A stretch of DNA of 64,000 nucleotides, taken from assembly GCF_040712315.1 (NCBI RefSeq), contig NC_134017.1:2882001-2946000 (forward strand), read 5' to 3'. The notes beneath the pieces are model-generated. The model was not told the origin of the DNA. It did no database searches and saw nothing but the letters and a program-made list of their open reading frames with translations. This DNA is from Castanea sativa (lineage: Eukaryota; Streptophyta; Magnoliopsida; Fagales; Fagaceae). Positions 1 through 12,396 of the stretch are shown here, one piece after another (position 1 is the stretch's first letter; every line of letters begins with the position of its first letter). A program made the translations under genes and the position numbers.

Positions 1-2961
1 AGATTGAGCTATATATATCTTCCTTCGCATTTGAAGAGGTGTTTTGCCTATTGTTCAGTATTCCCAAAGGATTATGAATTTGAGGAGAAAGAGCTAGTCT
101 TGTTATGGATGGCAGAAGGTTTAATTCATGAAACAAAAGAAAACAAGCAAATCGAAGATCTCGGTGTTGAGTATTTCCGTGATTTGATTGGGAGATCATT
201 TTTCCAACAATCAAGCAGTAATGAATCACTCTTTGTTATGCATGATCTCATCAATGATCTAGCTCAATGGGCAGCGGGAGACTTGTGCTATAGGTTGGAG
301 GATAAATTGGGTGGCAATAAACAATTCAAGATTTCTACAAAGGTACGTCATTTTTCCTACATTCGTGGTGTTTGTGATGGTATCACAAAATTTGAAGCCT
401 TCCCCAAAGATGTGTGTTTACGAACTTTCCTGCCGCTACCAATAAAGAACAAAGGTTACTTAACAAATTATGTTTTAGACTTTTTGTTGCCCCAATTAAG
501 ATACCTAAGGGTATTATCTTTAAGTGGATATGAAATAGATGAGCTACCAAATTCAATTAGTGATTTGAAACATCTAAGATACTTCAACCTTTCTTGTACT
601 AAGATTACAAGTTTACCAGAATCAATAACTAATTTGTACAATTTGCAGACATTGATATTAAAAGGTTGTTCACATCTAACAAAATTACCTGAGAAAATTG
701 GGAATTTAATCAATCTTCGGCATCTTGATATTACTGATGCGCATTTAATCAAAGAGATGCCTATGGGACTAAAAGAGTTAAAGAGCCTACAAACTTTATC
801 TGATTTTGTTGTGGGGAAAGATACCAAATCTAAAATAGGGGATTTGATGAACTTGGAGTTTCTTCGAGGAAGATTTTGTATTTCAAGCTTGGAGAATGTG
901 CCTAATGCTGAGGATGCAAGAAATGCCAATTTGAATTGTAAGAAGAATTTAGATGTATTGGTGATGAAATGGCAGTTTGATGATTTACAAGTTAGAAGAG
1001 TTGCAGTTGATGTTCTTGACATGTTACGACCTCCAAGCATGGTGAAAGAACTTTTTATTAAGGGCTATGTAGGTGAAAAATTCCCAACTTTGTTAGGAGA
1101 TCCTTCATTTTCAAATATGGTGCTCTTAAGGATTGAGAATTGTAAAAATTGTACATCCTTGCCTGCAATCGGGCAATTACCCTCTCTCAAAGACGTTGTC
1201 ATTAAAGGAATGGCTAAGGTAAGGAGCATTGGCCCTGAGTTTTATGGGGAAGGTTGCTTGAAACCTTTTCGATCCTTAGAGAAACTTTGCTTTAAAAATA
1301 TGCAGGAATGGCAAGACTGGATTCCTCAAGGAGGGGAGTATGAATTCCGTCAATTGTATGAGCTTACTATCTTTGAATGCCCCAAATTGCAAGGAAATTT
1401 GCCCCACCATCTCCCATCGTTGAAAAAAAATTTTGTTCATCAGTGTAAGCAATTGCTTGTTTCAATACCAAGCCTTCCAATGCTTCATGAATTAGAAATT
1501 GTGGGATGCAAAAAGATGAGGAGCGAAAATACAATCGAGTTAAGTTCACTAAAATCAGTGTTTTTTTCTATTCCAATGCCAAATATTTTGAATGAGGAGT
1601 TCATGCAAAGGTTAACAAAGATCGAATATCTGAAGATATACGATTGTAAGGAGCTAACAACATCGCTGTGGCAAGATAGGTTGGATTCCCTTATAAGGCT
1701 ATATATCAAATCATGCCCAAGACTTGTCAACATTAGCTTGCCTTCTACATTAAGGACAATAACAATTGAAAGTTGCCATGCTCTGAACTCCTTGCCAATA
1801 TCCAATTGTACGTGTCTAGAACATGCAACTATTGAGGGATGTGCTTCTTTAACCTCCATTTCAAGAGGTAAGCTACCTCCGTCTTTAAAGAGGCTAGATG
1901 TACATAATTGTGAGAATTTGTTGTTTGTGGTGGATGTGAGAGAGGCTTCTCCTTCTTCTTCTTTAAATTTGATAGAGGAGAATCTTCATGGCAACACTAA
2001 CAACAATGCATCTTTTCTTCAACACTTAGAGATTAAGGATTGTGAATCTCTAAAATGCTTATCATCAAGTGGCAACCTATCTGTCATGCTTAAACACCTT
2101 GAGATTTATGGATGCTTAAAGCTGACGTCCTTATCATCAAGAGACCAGTTACCTGCAGCCCTAAAACACATTTCAATACGACTTTGTCCAATGTTGGAGT
2201 CAATAGCAAATACACTACACAACAATGCATCTGTTGAACAACTTAAAATTTGGCATTGTGAAAAGCTTAAGACCTTACCCGAGGGCCTACACAAACTATG
2301 CCACCTCAATGAGATCAACATAGGTGGGTGTTCTAGTCTTGTTTCCTTTCCGGATAGAGGGTTACTCCCTACCAACCTGAGAAAGCTTGTGATCCAAGAT
2401 TGTGAGAATCTTAAGAGCTTGCCCAATCACATGTACATCCTTACCACTCTTCAAAAATTAAGTATATGGCAATGTCCAAGTATTATATTCTTTCATGAAG
2501 AGGGTTTCCCCACCAATCTAACATCACTTAATTTGTCAAGTGTCAATATCGGTAAGCAAGTAGCTAAGTGGGGATTGCACAGACTTACTTCTCTTAAATA
2601 TCTCAAGATTTATGGATTTTCAGATTGGCAGTCGTTTCCTGAAGAAGGGAAGAATATGATGATGTTGCCTAGCTCTCTCACTGGCCTGAAGATAATGAGT
2701 TTTCCAAATTTAGTATTCCTATCCTCGAAGGGCTTTCAAAACCTCTCTACTCTTAAGAAACTGCTAGTCTATGATTGCCCTAAACTCTCATCCCTTCCAG
2801 AGAAGGGTCTGCCTCACTCACTTCTGAAGCTTCAAATTTATAGGTGTCATCTGCTGGAACAACATTGTAAGAAAGGCAATGGGCGAGAGTGGTTCAAGAT
2901 AGCTAATATCCCTTGCATTCTGATTGATGGCCGTGCACAACAAAGAGGAAAAACTACATAA
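1..2961 (+). CDS. CC-NBS-LRR (CNL) disease-resistance protein, R13L1-like, 5' truncated by window edge
   Basis: The reading frame is open from the first base and ends at TAA 2959-2961, so only the C-terminal ~986 residues are visible; coiled coil and P-loop lie outside. Numbering from residue 1 of the visible part, RNBS-D (CFAYCSVFPKDY) is at about 13-24, a winged-helix segment with LLWMAEGL follows at 32-40, and the MHD motif (MHDL) is at 79-82. Irregular leucine-rich repeats run from about 160 to 970, including the R13L1/DRL21-like block at about 275-430. The C-terminus (REWFKIANIPCILIDG) is the usual end of this family, so the 3' end looks complete. CNLs are intracellular nucleotide-binding receptors that sense pathogen effectors directly or through guarded proteins; the specificity cannot be read here. 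No frameshift or stop interrupts the visible part, so the gene may be functional, depending on the unseen 5' half. Confidence 0.95.
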   Translation, partial: RLSYIYLPSHLKRCFAYCSVFPKDYEFEEKELVLLWMAEGLIHETKENKQIEDLGVEYFRDLIGRSFFQQSSSNESLFVMHDLINDLAQWAAGDLCYRLEDKLGGNKQFKISTKVRHFSYIRGVCDGITKFEAFPKDVCLRTFLPLPIKNKGYLTNYVLDFLLPQLRYLRVLSLSGYEIDELPNSISDLKHLRYFNLSCTKITSLPESITNLYNLQTLILKGCSHLTKLPEKIGNLINLRHLDITDAHLIKEMPMGLKELKSLQTLSDFVVGKDTKSKIGDLMNLEFLRGRFCISSLENVPNAEDARNANLNCKKNLDVLVMKWQFDDLQVRRVAVDVLDMLRPPSMVKELFIKGYVGEKFPTLLGDPSFSNMVLLRIENCKNCTSLPAIGQLPSLKDVVIKGMAKVRSIGPEFYGEGCLKPFRSLEKLCFKNMQEWQDWIPQGGEYEFRQLYELTIFECPKLQGNLPHHLPSLKKNFVHQCKQLLVSIPSLPMLHELEIVGCKKMRSENTIELSSLKSVFFSIPMPNILNEEFMQRLTKIEYLKIYDCKELTTSLWQDRLDSLIRLYIKSCPRLVNISLPSTLRTITIESCHALNSLPISNCTCLEHATIEGCASLTSISRGKLPPSLKRLDVHNCENLLFVVDVREASPSSSLNLIEENLHGNTNNNASFLQHLEIKDCESLKCLSSSGNLSVMLKHLEIYGCLKLTSLSSRDQLPAALKHISIRLCPMLESIANTLHNNASVEQLKIWHCEKLKTLPEGLHKLCHLNEINIGGCSSLVSFPDRGLLPTNLRKLVIQDCENLKSLPNHMYILTTLQKLSIWQCPSIIFFHEEGFPTNLTSLNLSSVNIGKQVAKWGLHRLTSLKYLKIYGFSDWQSFPEEGKNMMMLPSSLTGLKIMSFPNLVFLSSKGFQNLSTLKKLLVYDCPKLSSLPEKGLPHSLLKLQIYRCHLLEQHCKKGNGREWFKIANIPCILIDGRAQQRGKTT

Positions 2962-3136
2962 GTATACATTTACTTCTTCCAGGTACACCATTGTTTTTTA
3001 TTAAATAAATTCCACTGTTATTTTGCTTTCACAAACTCCACCATTAAGAATTTGTATGATAATAGTGCTCATTACATTTAAGCTGTAGAAATTAGAAAGC
3101 TCAATACAGCAATATACCCAAAACACAAACACCATC

Positions 3137-3176
<40 letters not shown>

Positions 3177-6100
3177 CACACACACTATGATTTTAAAAAT
3201 TTGAACCTTAACCCAAGCTAATTCTTGCAACGTTGCAGCAGATGCTAGTTTTTGAACTATTACAAATTTTTCTCAAAAAACTTGGACGAAAAATTTGGGT
3301 TGAACATGTTCGATTTTTTTTTTTCTTTAAACAATTTTAATTATGGCGCTTTGAATTTTTAGCTCATCAACATCTCTTAGAGTTTTAATTTTGAATTTTT
3401 TTTTTTTTTGGGTGGGGGGATGGGGGAGTTCCCTTCGAATGAATATGTTGTCATAAAAGAAACTTGACTTTTAATTTTTGGAGTGCCCTTTCAGATTATG
3501 TAAATATGGGTAGCACTTTCCTTGGGAAAATAGGATTGTGATATTGGTCATCAAAGTGGGTTTTGTGGGCATAGATGGAGTAGAGTTTATATTTGAGGGA
3601 ATGAGTGTGAGAAATTTAGTCTAGTTTTAAGAGGCCCTGCAAAATTTCAGGCAGTTTTTTTTTTTTTTTTTTTCATTGGGGACTATTTAGAATGTTCCAT
3701 AGTACTATAAAATTTGGTTTTCTGTGTGTTTTGTTTTAGGTGAAGAGCAGCAATTAAAAGCCATATCAAAGGCCTTACTCTGTGGGTGATTTAGGTTAGG
3801 ACCGAACTAATTCATTGGCTAATGAAAATTATTTAGGGAGAAGATTAAAAATTCCTTAGCTTTTTAAGTTCAACTACCAAGCTTGTTCACATTCACTCTG
3901 TATGTGTTGATATAGTCCTAAAATTTAGCCAACTCTCTAGCAGCTTAAGCTCCATGTCAAAATAATAATTTTCCTTTGGAAAATCTCGACTGGAGCTCTA
4001 GTTGTAAAGGAAATATTGCTAAAAAAGCATATTGACATTGAGACTTCATGCACTCTGCACAATGAAGGAAGTGAGTCTTTTGATCATTTTTTTCATTACT
4101 TGCCATCTGGAAGGGCTGATTAACTGAAATATAGAACAACAATGACACTTGGACTAATCTCATTTACACTTTTTCAGCTACAGACTGAGCGATTCACACT
4201 TCTTCAGTAACAAATCTACCTTCAAAGGCAGTGAGATCACTGCGATGGTTCTTAATTACATTGAGAACATAGAGCAGCTTTGCAGGAAAGGGAGAGTTAT
4301 TAAAGAAGGACCAAATTATGAAGCTGAGGGAAGCACATCAAACGGGGCACTGGCAGGTTAGAGGCAAGCAATTATGGATGGCAATTCCTGATTCCATAGG
4401 GTGTGATGGGTTATAAGAGATGCAGGGTGTGAAGGGGTCTAAGTGATTCAGCTGGAAGGTTCAAGTGTTGGGCAATATGGAGCCTAGTTTGTAACTGTCT
4501 GGATTATGACCCAACTCGATATAAAAGTGTTATGATTTTTAGTGGAAGATTTTCTGCGGCATAGCCCATTGTCAGTATGCTGTGTGAGATATATTGCTTC
4601 AAATTAGGCTTTGGGGTGTTATTTTAGAGGAAAAAAAAAACTGTACTACCACACTTTGTATAATCTCTTTGAAAATAGTGAAATCACTGCAACTCTGTGG
4701 ATGTAGGCAAATTGCCAAACCACGTAATTTCTTGTATCGTGTGATTGCCTTTGTGTATGTGTTATTTTTCTTTATGTTTTTTTCATCTTACAAATCTGGA
4801 AATTCGTGTATATTCTCAACATCTTGCTTGTTTTGCAAAGACAATATGGGTATACTGCTAGATGTTTTAGCTGGGACAATAATTCCAATTCACTTCCTTC
4901 CTCCTTTTTAGACAAGCTCTGTTAACCTTGAAGCATTGAGGAATTCAAAGTGTTTTTGTGCTCTCAACCAACAAAGAGCTTGAAAAATATTCAGAAAACA
5001 GAAGGACATGGTGAGGGCCAGTGTTACAGTGACCTACAAGCTCAAGCAACCAGCATAAGAGGTGTCGGCTTTGTTAAAGATATTAAGTTTATATGTGTCA
5101 AGATGTTATGGCCCAAGAGGCCCATGTAAGGTTAGCTTAGCTCCTATATATACCCTACTTAGATTCTATATAATATGCAATTGAAAATACCAAAGATGTC
5201 GCTACTTAGGTTTTCTCTCATGAATGTAGACTATTAGGCTGAACTATGTAAACCTTGCGCTCTTTTTCTCACACTCTCCTACTTCCCCTTCTCTACAATA
5301 TTTATTTTAAAAGAAAAAAAGAAAAACCTACCCTCAAAGTTTTATCATAATTTAGTTTGAGTCTCTAACTTTGGTTTTGTTCAATTAAGTCCTTAAGTTT
5401 CAAAATTGTTCAATTAAAGCCTCTTGTTTGCATCTGTTAAGTGATCTACCATTAAGTACCCAAAACAAAGTAGTTTTGATTTTTTAAAAATTTATTACAT
5501 TAAAAAATCCATAATATTTTTTTTGAAATAATAAAAATTTTAATTAGGATTAAATTAATAATAATAAAAAAAAAACAATAACAAAAACACTCTGACTCTG
5601 CCCCCATCATCTTAGCATCCCTAGAAATCAACCAAAAACGCTGAACAAGAGCATAATAATTATTATAATTAAAAAAAAAAAAAGATCAATAAATTTGTTT
5701 GCATTTAGCTTTGCTTAATAGAATGTCTTTACAAATATGAGGCAAAATTTTTGTACCCTGGTTCATATCTGTAAACCAAAGTCATTGATTTTGAGGTACG
5801 TAAGAAATAAAAATATCTATAACTAAAATCAATCTCAAATGCTGTTAAAATCTACATAAGCTATTGACAATTCTTATTCAAGAAAATCCGAATAAACATG
5901 GACTTCAAGGTCAAAATGGGAGAGGGAGGCAATAAGTGCATGTTTTTACATACAGTTGATCTCCATTATCGAGGACTTGAGGAATTTTATGTGAGAGAAT
6001 ATTATCTAATGTCGATCGAGCTAGAGACAACCCTCAACTCATATACGATTGATGATGGAGTAATTTTGAAATGTTTGCTCGTTATCTTCGTCCATTTCAT

Positions 6101-7597
6101 TTGTAAAATCAATTGAGGCAAATGATTGTATGGTCTTTCTCTTCGCTTTTCTTTTCTTTTTTTGTAGAGAGAAAAAAATGATTGTATGATCTAATAACTA
6201 TTAGGGTTTTAGCCTTTTAGGCCCAGTTGCCACAATATTAACCAACTCTTAGTCAAGTAATTAATTAGTTTAATTATGCTTTAGATCTGAACTGAATAAC
6301 ATCATACAAACATTAATTACATAAAACATATAGTTGATGACTTAAGAAAACTGATGAAACAAATTGTTTCACAGCAAAAACCAGGAATTTAACCGTCAAT
6401 CCTTAAGGCAACAAATCCACTAAAATATAATGGAAGTTTATAAAGAAGATTTAACACTAAATCTAAGGTTACCTCATGTAGTGTTTATTGACGTGACCAA
6501 ACGTAGGAGATTTAATTATTTAAACCATAATTTGTCTTGACCAAATATTTAAACGATACCAACTAAAAGGACAAACTAAATTCTAACTATTAGAATTGTA
6601 TATGATTAGCCAACCTAAAAATACAGACCTATATAACAATAACATTTCATCCCATTCTAAGGAGTCAATTCTCATACGTAGTAAAAAGAATAAAACAACT
6701 CCAACAAAAGGGTGAACATACTTGTGAATATATTTGTCTACGTATGCATGCACAATATATATGACTCCAAAAACTTCTTACTTATAAATTATAAGTTATA
6801 ATTTACAAAGTAATGTGTAAATATCTAAATTAAATCTTACTATATCCTATTCACATTTCCTTGGCTTAGTAATTTGATTAGTAACCTGGATGGGATAGAC
6901 TTGATTTTTGTGACCTCATGCCAAGAAAAGCGCATTAATTAATTAATAAATATAGGCTGAATAGTGATTATTATATTTTTCTTTGATTAATTTTTGTGTA
7001 CATTAGATTTTTAGCCAACTTAAAAAATTAAAAAAAATAAATAAAGAACTCACATAAAAAAAAAAAAAAATAGTTGAATTTCTTAAAACTAAGTGACCCT
7101 TACCCCCCAACAGTTTGATTGTGTTTCACTAATGAGAGAACGTATTAAACAATTCATCTCTGTCAAAGAATTTATAATGCTTGGCATTCTTTGTTAAAAT
7201 CTTGGACCTCTTTTCATGCTAATAGAAGACATCCAATTTTTCATTGTTTAGGCTCTATTTGTTACAATAAAAAATATTTTGTGAAAAATGGCTTGTATTT
7301 TTGGAAAACATTTTTTTTTTTTGGCAAAGTAACTTGTTTTATGGGTTTAGTTATGACTCTTCAACCCTAAAAATGAGTCAATTTTTTTGTTTGACTCACA
7401 CGAAAAATTATTAATATTTTTTGTAATTTTAAATAATCATAGGAACAAAGATTATAATTCACAAAATTAGATCCTAAAATAGGAAAATATTTTCTTATTT
7501 TTTGGACTACTTGGGAACATCAAATTGAAAAATAAACCCTAAATTCAAAATCTACATGAAAAATTAAATGGGATAGTGACTAATCTGAGCAAAGAAA
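2962..7597. other. Intergenic and 3'-flanking region of the CNL gene
   Basis: No supportable gene. The first ~2 kb is less AT-rich than what follows and may hold 3' UTR or unrecognised degenerate repeat. Short open frames at 4594-4911 (+) and 5898-6116 (+) have no recognisable domain. The stretch 5060-5290, with a TATA-like run and C/T-rich tail, resembles an LTR end, but I found no partner or target duplication. From 5300 the sequence is very AT-rich with homopolymer runs. Confidence 0.6.
3138..3186. repeat. (CT)n(CA)n compound microsatellite
   Basis: About 18 CT units followed by about 6 CA units, roughly 180 bp after the CNL stop codon. Likely length-variable. Confidence 0.95.
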
Positions 7598-7605
7598 GTA
7601 ATTGG

Positions 7606-8852
7606 CAAGGTTGTCAAAATCGGGATCCTACGTAGGATCGTGGGAGGTAGGTAGGATCGGAGATCGTAGGATCAGATCGTGGATCGTAAGATCCTACCTA
7701 TTTTTAGATTTTAAGCAAAAAACCTATTGATAGTGACTTTTTATGTTATATAATCACTTAAAATATGAATCCATCAATTAAAAAAAAATTGCATCATAAA
7801 ATGTAATTTGCACGCACTACATCGTTCTTATGTCATTCTAACGAAGCAAAATATATTTAACTTTTGACATAATGTATCTAAAAAGTTCAGTACATGTTTA
7901 ATTAGCAACTAAGTACCAAAATATTATCTACACATATGGAAAATGTTTTCCAAATTCTAAGTTCCAAATCCAAAATAAGTTAGGCTAGTTAGCATATAAA
8001 AACTAGCTAACTGCAATTTTACAATATGTAATCCAAAAGAGAATTCTCAATCTAAGGTAAACTAGCTAGTTAAATAATGAAGATCCTGTTTCATAATTTT
8101 TCAAATTTTACTTAATTTAGTTAACAAAATAGAAAAATGAAAACCTTAAAAGTTTTGTCAAAATCATATACACAACACAACAATATAGAATCAAGCTATC
8201 AAAGTACAAATAAATGATAAACTACTAAGTACTAACTACCAAAACAAATTACCAGAAAGCTTAAAGGCAGCAATGGCTCATGACAACATCATTGAGAGGG
8301 CTGAGAGGTGCTGGGTTTTTGACAGAGGAGTGAGGAGGCATAGGACTGAGGTGCTGGGTTTTTGACTAGGTTTTTTTAAAAAAAATGTTAAACTTAAGTT
8401 AAGAAAGCTTAAAGGCAGTGATGGCTCACCACTAACAGGGCTAAGAGGTGCTGGGTTTTTGTAAGAGGGCTAAGAAGGCGCGGGACAAAGGTGCGTGCTG
8501 GAGCTTTGTGTTTCTAAATAGTTTAGGTTTTGTTTTTGAAAACGTTAAACTTATACCATAAGTTTTTTTGAGATTTTATGTTGACATAGGGGTAAATTTG
8601 GGACTTCAATTCATTATTGGGCTTCTAAAACCCGTTGGGCTTGTGGGTTTAGGTTTACCCAAATGAGTACCACTTAAAAAAAAAAAAAATTCAAGCCAAA
8701 TGGTAGGATCGGTAGGATCCCATACGATCCTACACGATCCTACCTATGATCCTAACATTTTTGCGATCCTGCTACGATTTTAAACTTTTTGGTGAGGTGG
8801 AATCGTAAAATCGTGCGATTTTACAATCCAAATCGCGATTTTGACAACCATG
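7606..8852. mobile_element. Non-autonomous hAT transposon (hAT-1), intact ends
   Basis: The 17-bp terminal inverted repeats CAAGGTTGTCAAAATCG (7606-7622) and its complement at 8836-8852 match at 16 of 17 positions. They are flanked by a perfect 8-bp target duplication GTAATTGG (7598-7605 and 8853-8860), the hAT signature length. Both subterminal zones, about 7622-7705 and 8702-8835, are packed with variants of GGATCGTAGG/CCTACGATCC, which in hAT elements are the usual transposase-binding sites. The 1247-bp body contains no transposase frame, so movement would need a partner element. Internally, a block of about 145 bp is imperfectly duplicated. Confidence 0.92.
8254..8565. repeat. Internal tandem duplication inside hAT-1
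   Basis: Two diverged copies of a ~145-bp unit start at about 8255 and 8402. Each begins GAAAGCTTAAAGGCAG, then reads ATGGCTCA and later GAGGTGCTGGGTTTTTG. Confidence 0.8.
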
Positions 8853-9090
8853 GTAATTGGAGAAAAATATTTAACTGTTAGTCTTTAGAAGAGATGGTGC
8901 CAAAAGAGAGAAATTACTATTGAGGGGTTTTACTTGCTATAGAGATTGTACAAAAAGAGAAAAATTACTATTGAGGGTTTTTTTTTTTTTTTTTGTTGTT
9001 GGAGAAAAAGCTTAGTAATGTTTATTATTAAAGAATTTCAACATCAAAATGTAAGGAAATTAACTATCACTAGAGGAATAGACTTCATCC

Positions 9091-9147
9091 TAGGGGCGGC
9101 TCTACAGCCAACCCAGGGGGTTCAAATGAACCCCCTGGCTTTGCCCA

Positions 9148-9209
<62 letters not shown>

Positions 9210-10215
9210 AAATTTTAATTTTTTTTTTGTTTTGACCCTTAAAATAAAATTTTGAACACCCTAACCTTAACTTTTGTTTAAACCCAATTGAAATAAACTT
9301 GAAATATGATCATATGAGTGCTATTTTCACAATATTTTTACAATAAAGGTTAAGTGACAAGTTGTAATATATTGACTTTTTATCTAAACCCATAACTAAC
9401 ATCATTTTTTTACATACCTTTAACAACTTGTCATCTAGATTGTATTGCATAAATGTTTTGTACTCTTAAAATTTCTCATTTAATAAAAAATAAATAAACC
9501 TTCTCTCTGGATTCTGGTTTACTTTACCGTTGATGGTAGAATAAAATTGTTTTTTTCCTACACTTTCCTTTCATCAACAAAAAATTACACCACCTGTACT
9601 ACCAACTGATCTGTATTTACATCTATGATTTTTTTCTCATTCTCTCTTTCTCCCTTTTATATTTTCTTTCTATCTAATCAAGTAGTTTGATAAGTGTCCT
9701 ACAGTTTTTCGAGTCCAAAAAGTCTTTTAGTGCTTGCTCCAATTTCAAGAGAATGACCACATGTGTGGTTAAAAATCCATACACTTTAAAAGCAAAATCT
9801 TATATAAGTTACTATTTATTTTCCTTAGTTTAACATTTATTCTCAGACCTACTCTTAGGTGTGTTGCTATTCTTCTTTATCATATTTTTTTTATTTAATT
9901 GATATTACATATGATTATAATAAATTATTATTAATTTGACAAATATTATGATTAGTTATTTGTTTATATTTATTTATATGCATTCTATTGTTGTTTTCTT
10001 ACAAATTTTTAGACTATTAATAATTTTTTTAGACTATTTTACAATATAGTTGTATCGTATACCATTTAGAATACTATGTTAGATTATTGTATGTAATATG
10101 ACAATTATATATACAAAAATAAAAATTAATCATTTTATTTTTTACTCCTCCACAATAAAATTTTAGCTCAAGACACTGTTGACCTCCCTAAAAGAAAATC
10201 CTGGAGCCGCCACTG
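9091..10215. mobile_element. Non-autonomous hAT transposon (hAT-2) inside the LINE fragment
   Basis: Termini TAGGGGCGGCTCTA (9091) and the complement of CAGTGGCGGCTCCA (ending 10215) agree at 11 of 14 positions and are flanked by a perfect 8-bp duplication CTTCATCC (9083-9090, 10216-10223). The GGCGGCTC core is common at ends of plant hAT elements related to zinc-finger MYM-type transposases; that link is from memory. The 1125-bp body has a long (AT)n tract and otherwise AT-rich DNA without a transposase frame. Near the left end, AGGGGGTTCAAATGAACCCCCT (9114-9135) forms a perfect 22-base palindrome. Confidence 0.92.
9151..9207. repeat. (AT)n microsatellite in hAT-2
   Basis: About 28 AT units, close to the left terminus of the element. 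Confidence 0.97.
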
Positions 10216-10740
10216 CTTCATCCAGACTAACAACAAAAAAGAAAGTCTAGTTCTCTTGGCTAATGCGTGAGCAACCGAATTACCTTGCCTCCTAGTATAA
10301 GAGAATGAATGGTTCACAAGAGAACCAACAATAGAATTAATATCTTTTATAATATGTCCAAAGGACGAGAGAAGAGTCCTCACCTATGAGAGCTTTACAA
10401 ATAAGCTCAAAATCACCCACAAAGATAGAGTGGGTAATACCAATTTCTTTCACAAATTGGATTGCCCTTCTAGCTGCAAGATCTTCCACCATAACAACTG
10501 ACGAAGGCAGAGGAATTTTTTCAAACATGGTCACATGGCTGCCATATGACCTCCCCTTATACTTTCAAGCCACCAACCCAATTCCAGCTTCATTTGAATC
10601 ATTAAAAATAGCGTCATCATAATTTGTTTTATACTCGGCCAGCGCAGGAGATTTCCACTTAGTAGCTGTAGGACGAAGTTTCAAGCGTGAAGCAGCTGAC
10701 CTTTTACGAAAATTTGCCAGAAGAGTAGCAGCTTGTTCAA

Positions 10741-12396
10741 GAATGTTTGAAGGAGTTTTTTTATTTTATTTTGATAGTGTATAGTTCATTTTGGTGGTCT
10801 ATAGAATATATAATTTTTAAAATTTTTTTTTTTAATATAGACCGAGGTTTAATCTTGATCTCTTATTTAACAACAAGAGACTTTACCAATTAAACTAATT
10901 AAATTTCACAAATATATATAAATATATGTAATGTTTTAAAAACGTTTTTCACCATTCAAAAACATAAAACATTTTCTTCTTATTTTTCATTGCTGGACTA
11001 TACCTTTTTTTACCGCACCAAAACACTAGAAAATGCCGTCATAACAAATGAAATGTCAATTAATCCTGTAATCTGATCCCATTTGTTGTGATTTATGACA
11101 TTCAATCCCAACAATTACCAACATTTTCTTAATTTTCTCTCTATCTCAATAATAATGCTGCAACTAGAACTTGAAACAAACTTTAAAGCAAAGTCATTAG
11201 ATGACTCATAGCTTTCTTCATATAGTCTCATAAAATCTCATTGATCTTTAGAATTTGAAATAAATTTTCCATTTAATATATGTAGTGGGACCACAATTTG
11301 ACTCCCTATAATTACTCTAAAAACAGGTCCGTGTGGTGTGATGTCGAAGACCATAAAAGATTTGAATGTGTCTTCCTCATCACAAATTAGTTTTGAAATA
11401 GAATGATACAACTCAAGATCCGACAATATAAATTCAATTAACAAATGCCTTAAAGCAATTGTTAATATACCATTTCGGTACTATTTTTATGAGAAGTAAA
11501 ATATACTGTAAAAAAAAAATAGTTTTTTTTCTTTCTCATAAAATTATTCTAAATATATTTCTTAAACTATCCACAGATCATCTGTTAACTTTTCCTTTAA
11601 TGCGCGTGTGTGATGAATGTCAAACTTTATTGAAAAAACATCCAAAATGCTAAGGACTAAAGGCCCTACCCATCTTTGAGCCCAGGGAAGATGGTGATGA
11701 ATTGGTGATAGCTCCCCAAGGTGGAAGAATACAGCAGCCTTGTGGACCATACAGTGAGCGGTGGCTTCTCTAAAAGCAGAAGAAAAGTTTCAAAAATATT
11801 TATGACTAATTTGTTTTGAGATAGACAGATAGTGACGTTGGGCTTGGTAAAACGACAAGTGTTTTCCGCCAAAAGCAGTAAGTGGTAGATTCGAGTCAAA
11901 AAATGAGTTTTTTCAAAAAATGGGGGATTAGAATATTTATTATGACCTCCCTCAGACTCTACAAAAATAAGAATTTTGTGTCCTGAATATAACCTTTAGC
12001 AAAATAGTGAGGGAAGTGGAATTTGAGCACAAATATAAGGCTAGAAAAAAAAATTATTATGACTAGAGTGTCACTTAAACCCCAATATTTATTATTTATG
12101 GCTAATTGTTCGTTAGCTATTGATTAATAAAATTTCTAGATAACACATACACAACACAAGTACTAATCAGAAATGAAATTTCAAATCTTCAGAAATTACG
12201 TAATAAATGAAATTTACAAATTCTCCTCTTCTTGGGTCATACTAATCTAAAAATATATATATGAATAAATTCTAAAATAATTAAACCCAAAAAAAAAAAG
12301 TACAGAAGAGCTGAGAAGTATAGTTAGGATTTTAACTTTTTAAGGCACCAGAGGGAGGTAACCTAAGTCATAGAGAAGATGGTGATCAGGTGGTAA
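10741..12396. other. Intergenic region between the LINE fragment and the JAZ 3' end
   Basis: AT-rich, no supportable gene. Short minus frames at 11238-11444 and 11666-11899 lack domains. The stretch from about 12250 to 12396 should include the JAZ 3' UTR and polyadenylation region on the minus strand. Confidence 0.6.

Larger units (their letters stand above)
9040..10740 (-). pseudogene. LINE ORF2 RNase H (RVT_3) fragment, split by hAT-2
   Basis: Read on the minus strand from about 10625, the frames give DDAIFNDSNEAGIGLVA, then VEDLAARRAIQFV, GITHSIFVGDFELI and YTRRQGNSVAHALAKR followed by LSFLLLVWM. This is the order and wording of the plant LINE-type RNase H (RVT_3) domain. At least two frameshifts (near 10373 and 10540) and an in-frame stop make it dead. 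The coding trace is broken at 10215/10216 by a hAT element and resumes at 9090 as KSIPLVIVNFL, the normal continuation after VWM. Reverse transcriptase and endonuclease parts are absent. The bounds are approximate; about 10625-10740 has only weak similarity. Confidence 0.85.

Noticed and set aside
4594..4911. 105-residue open frame downstream of the CNL
   Set aside because: No domain, hydrophobic and Phe-rich as expected from AT-rich DNA; no splice or start context.
5060..5290. LTR-like end with TATA-like run and CT-rich tail
   Set aside because: No matching second LTR, primer site or target duplication could be found.
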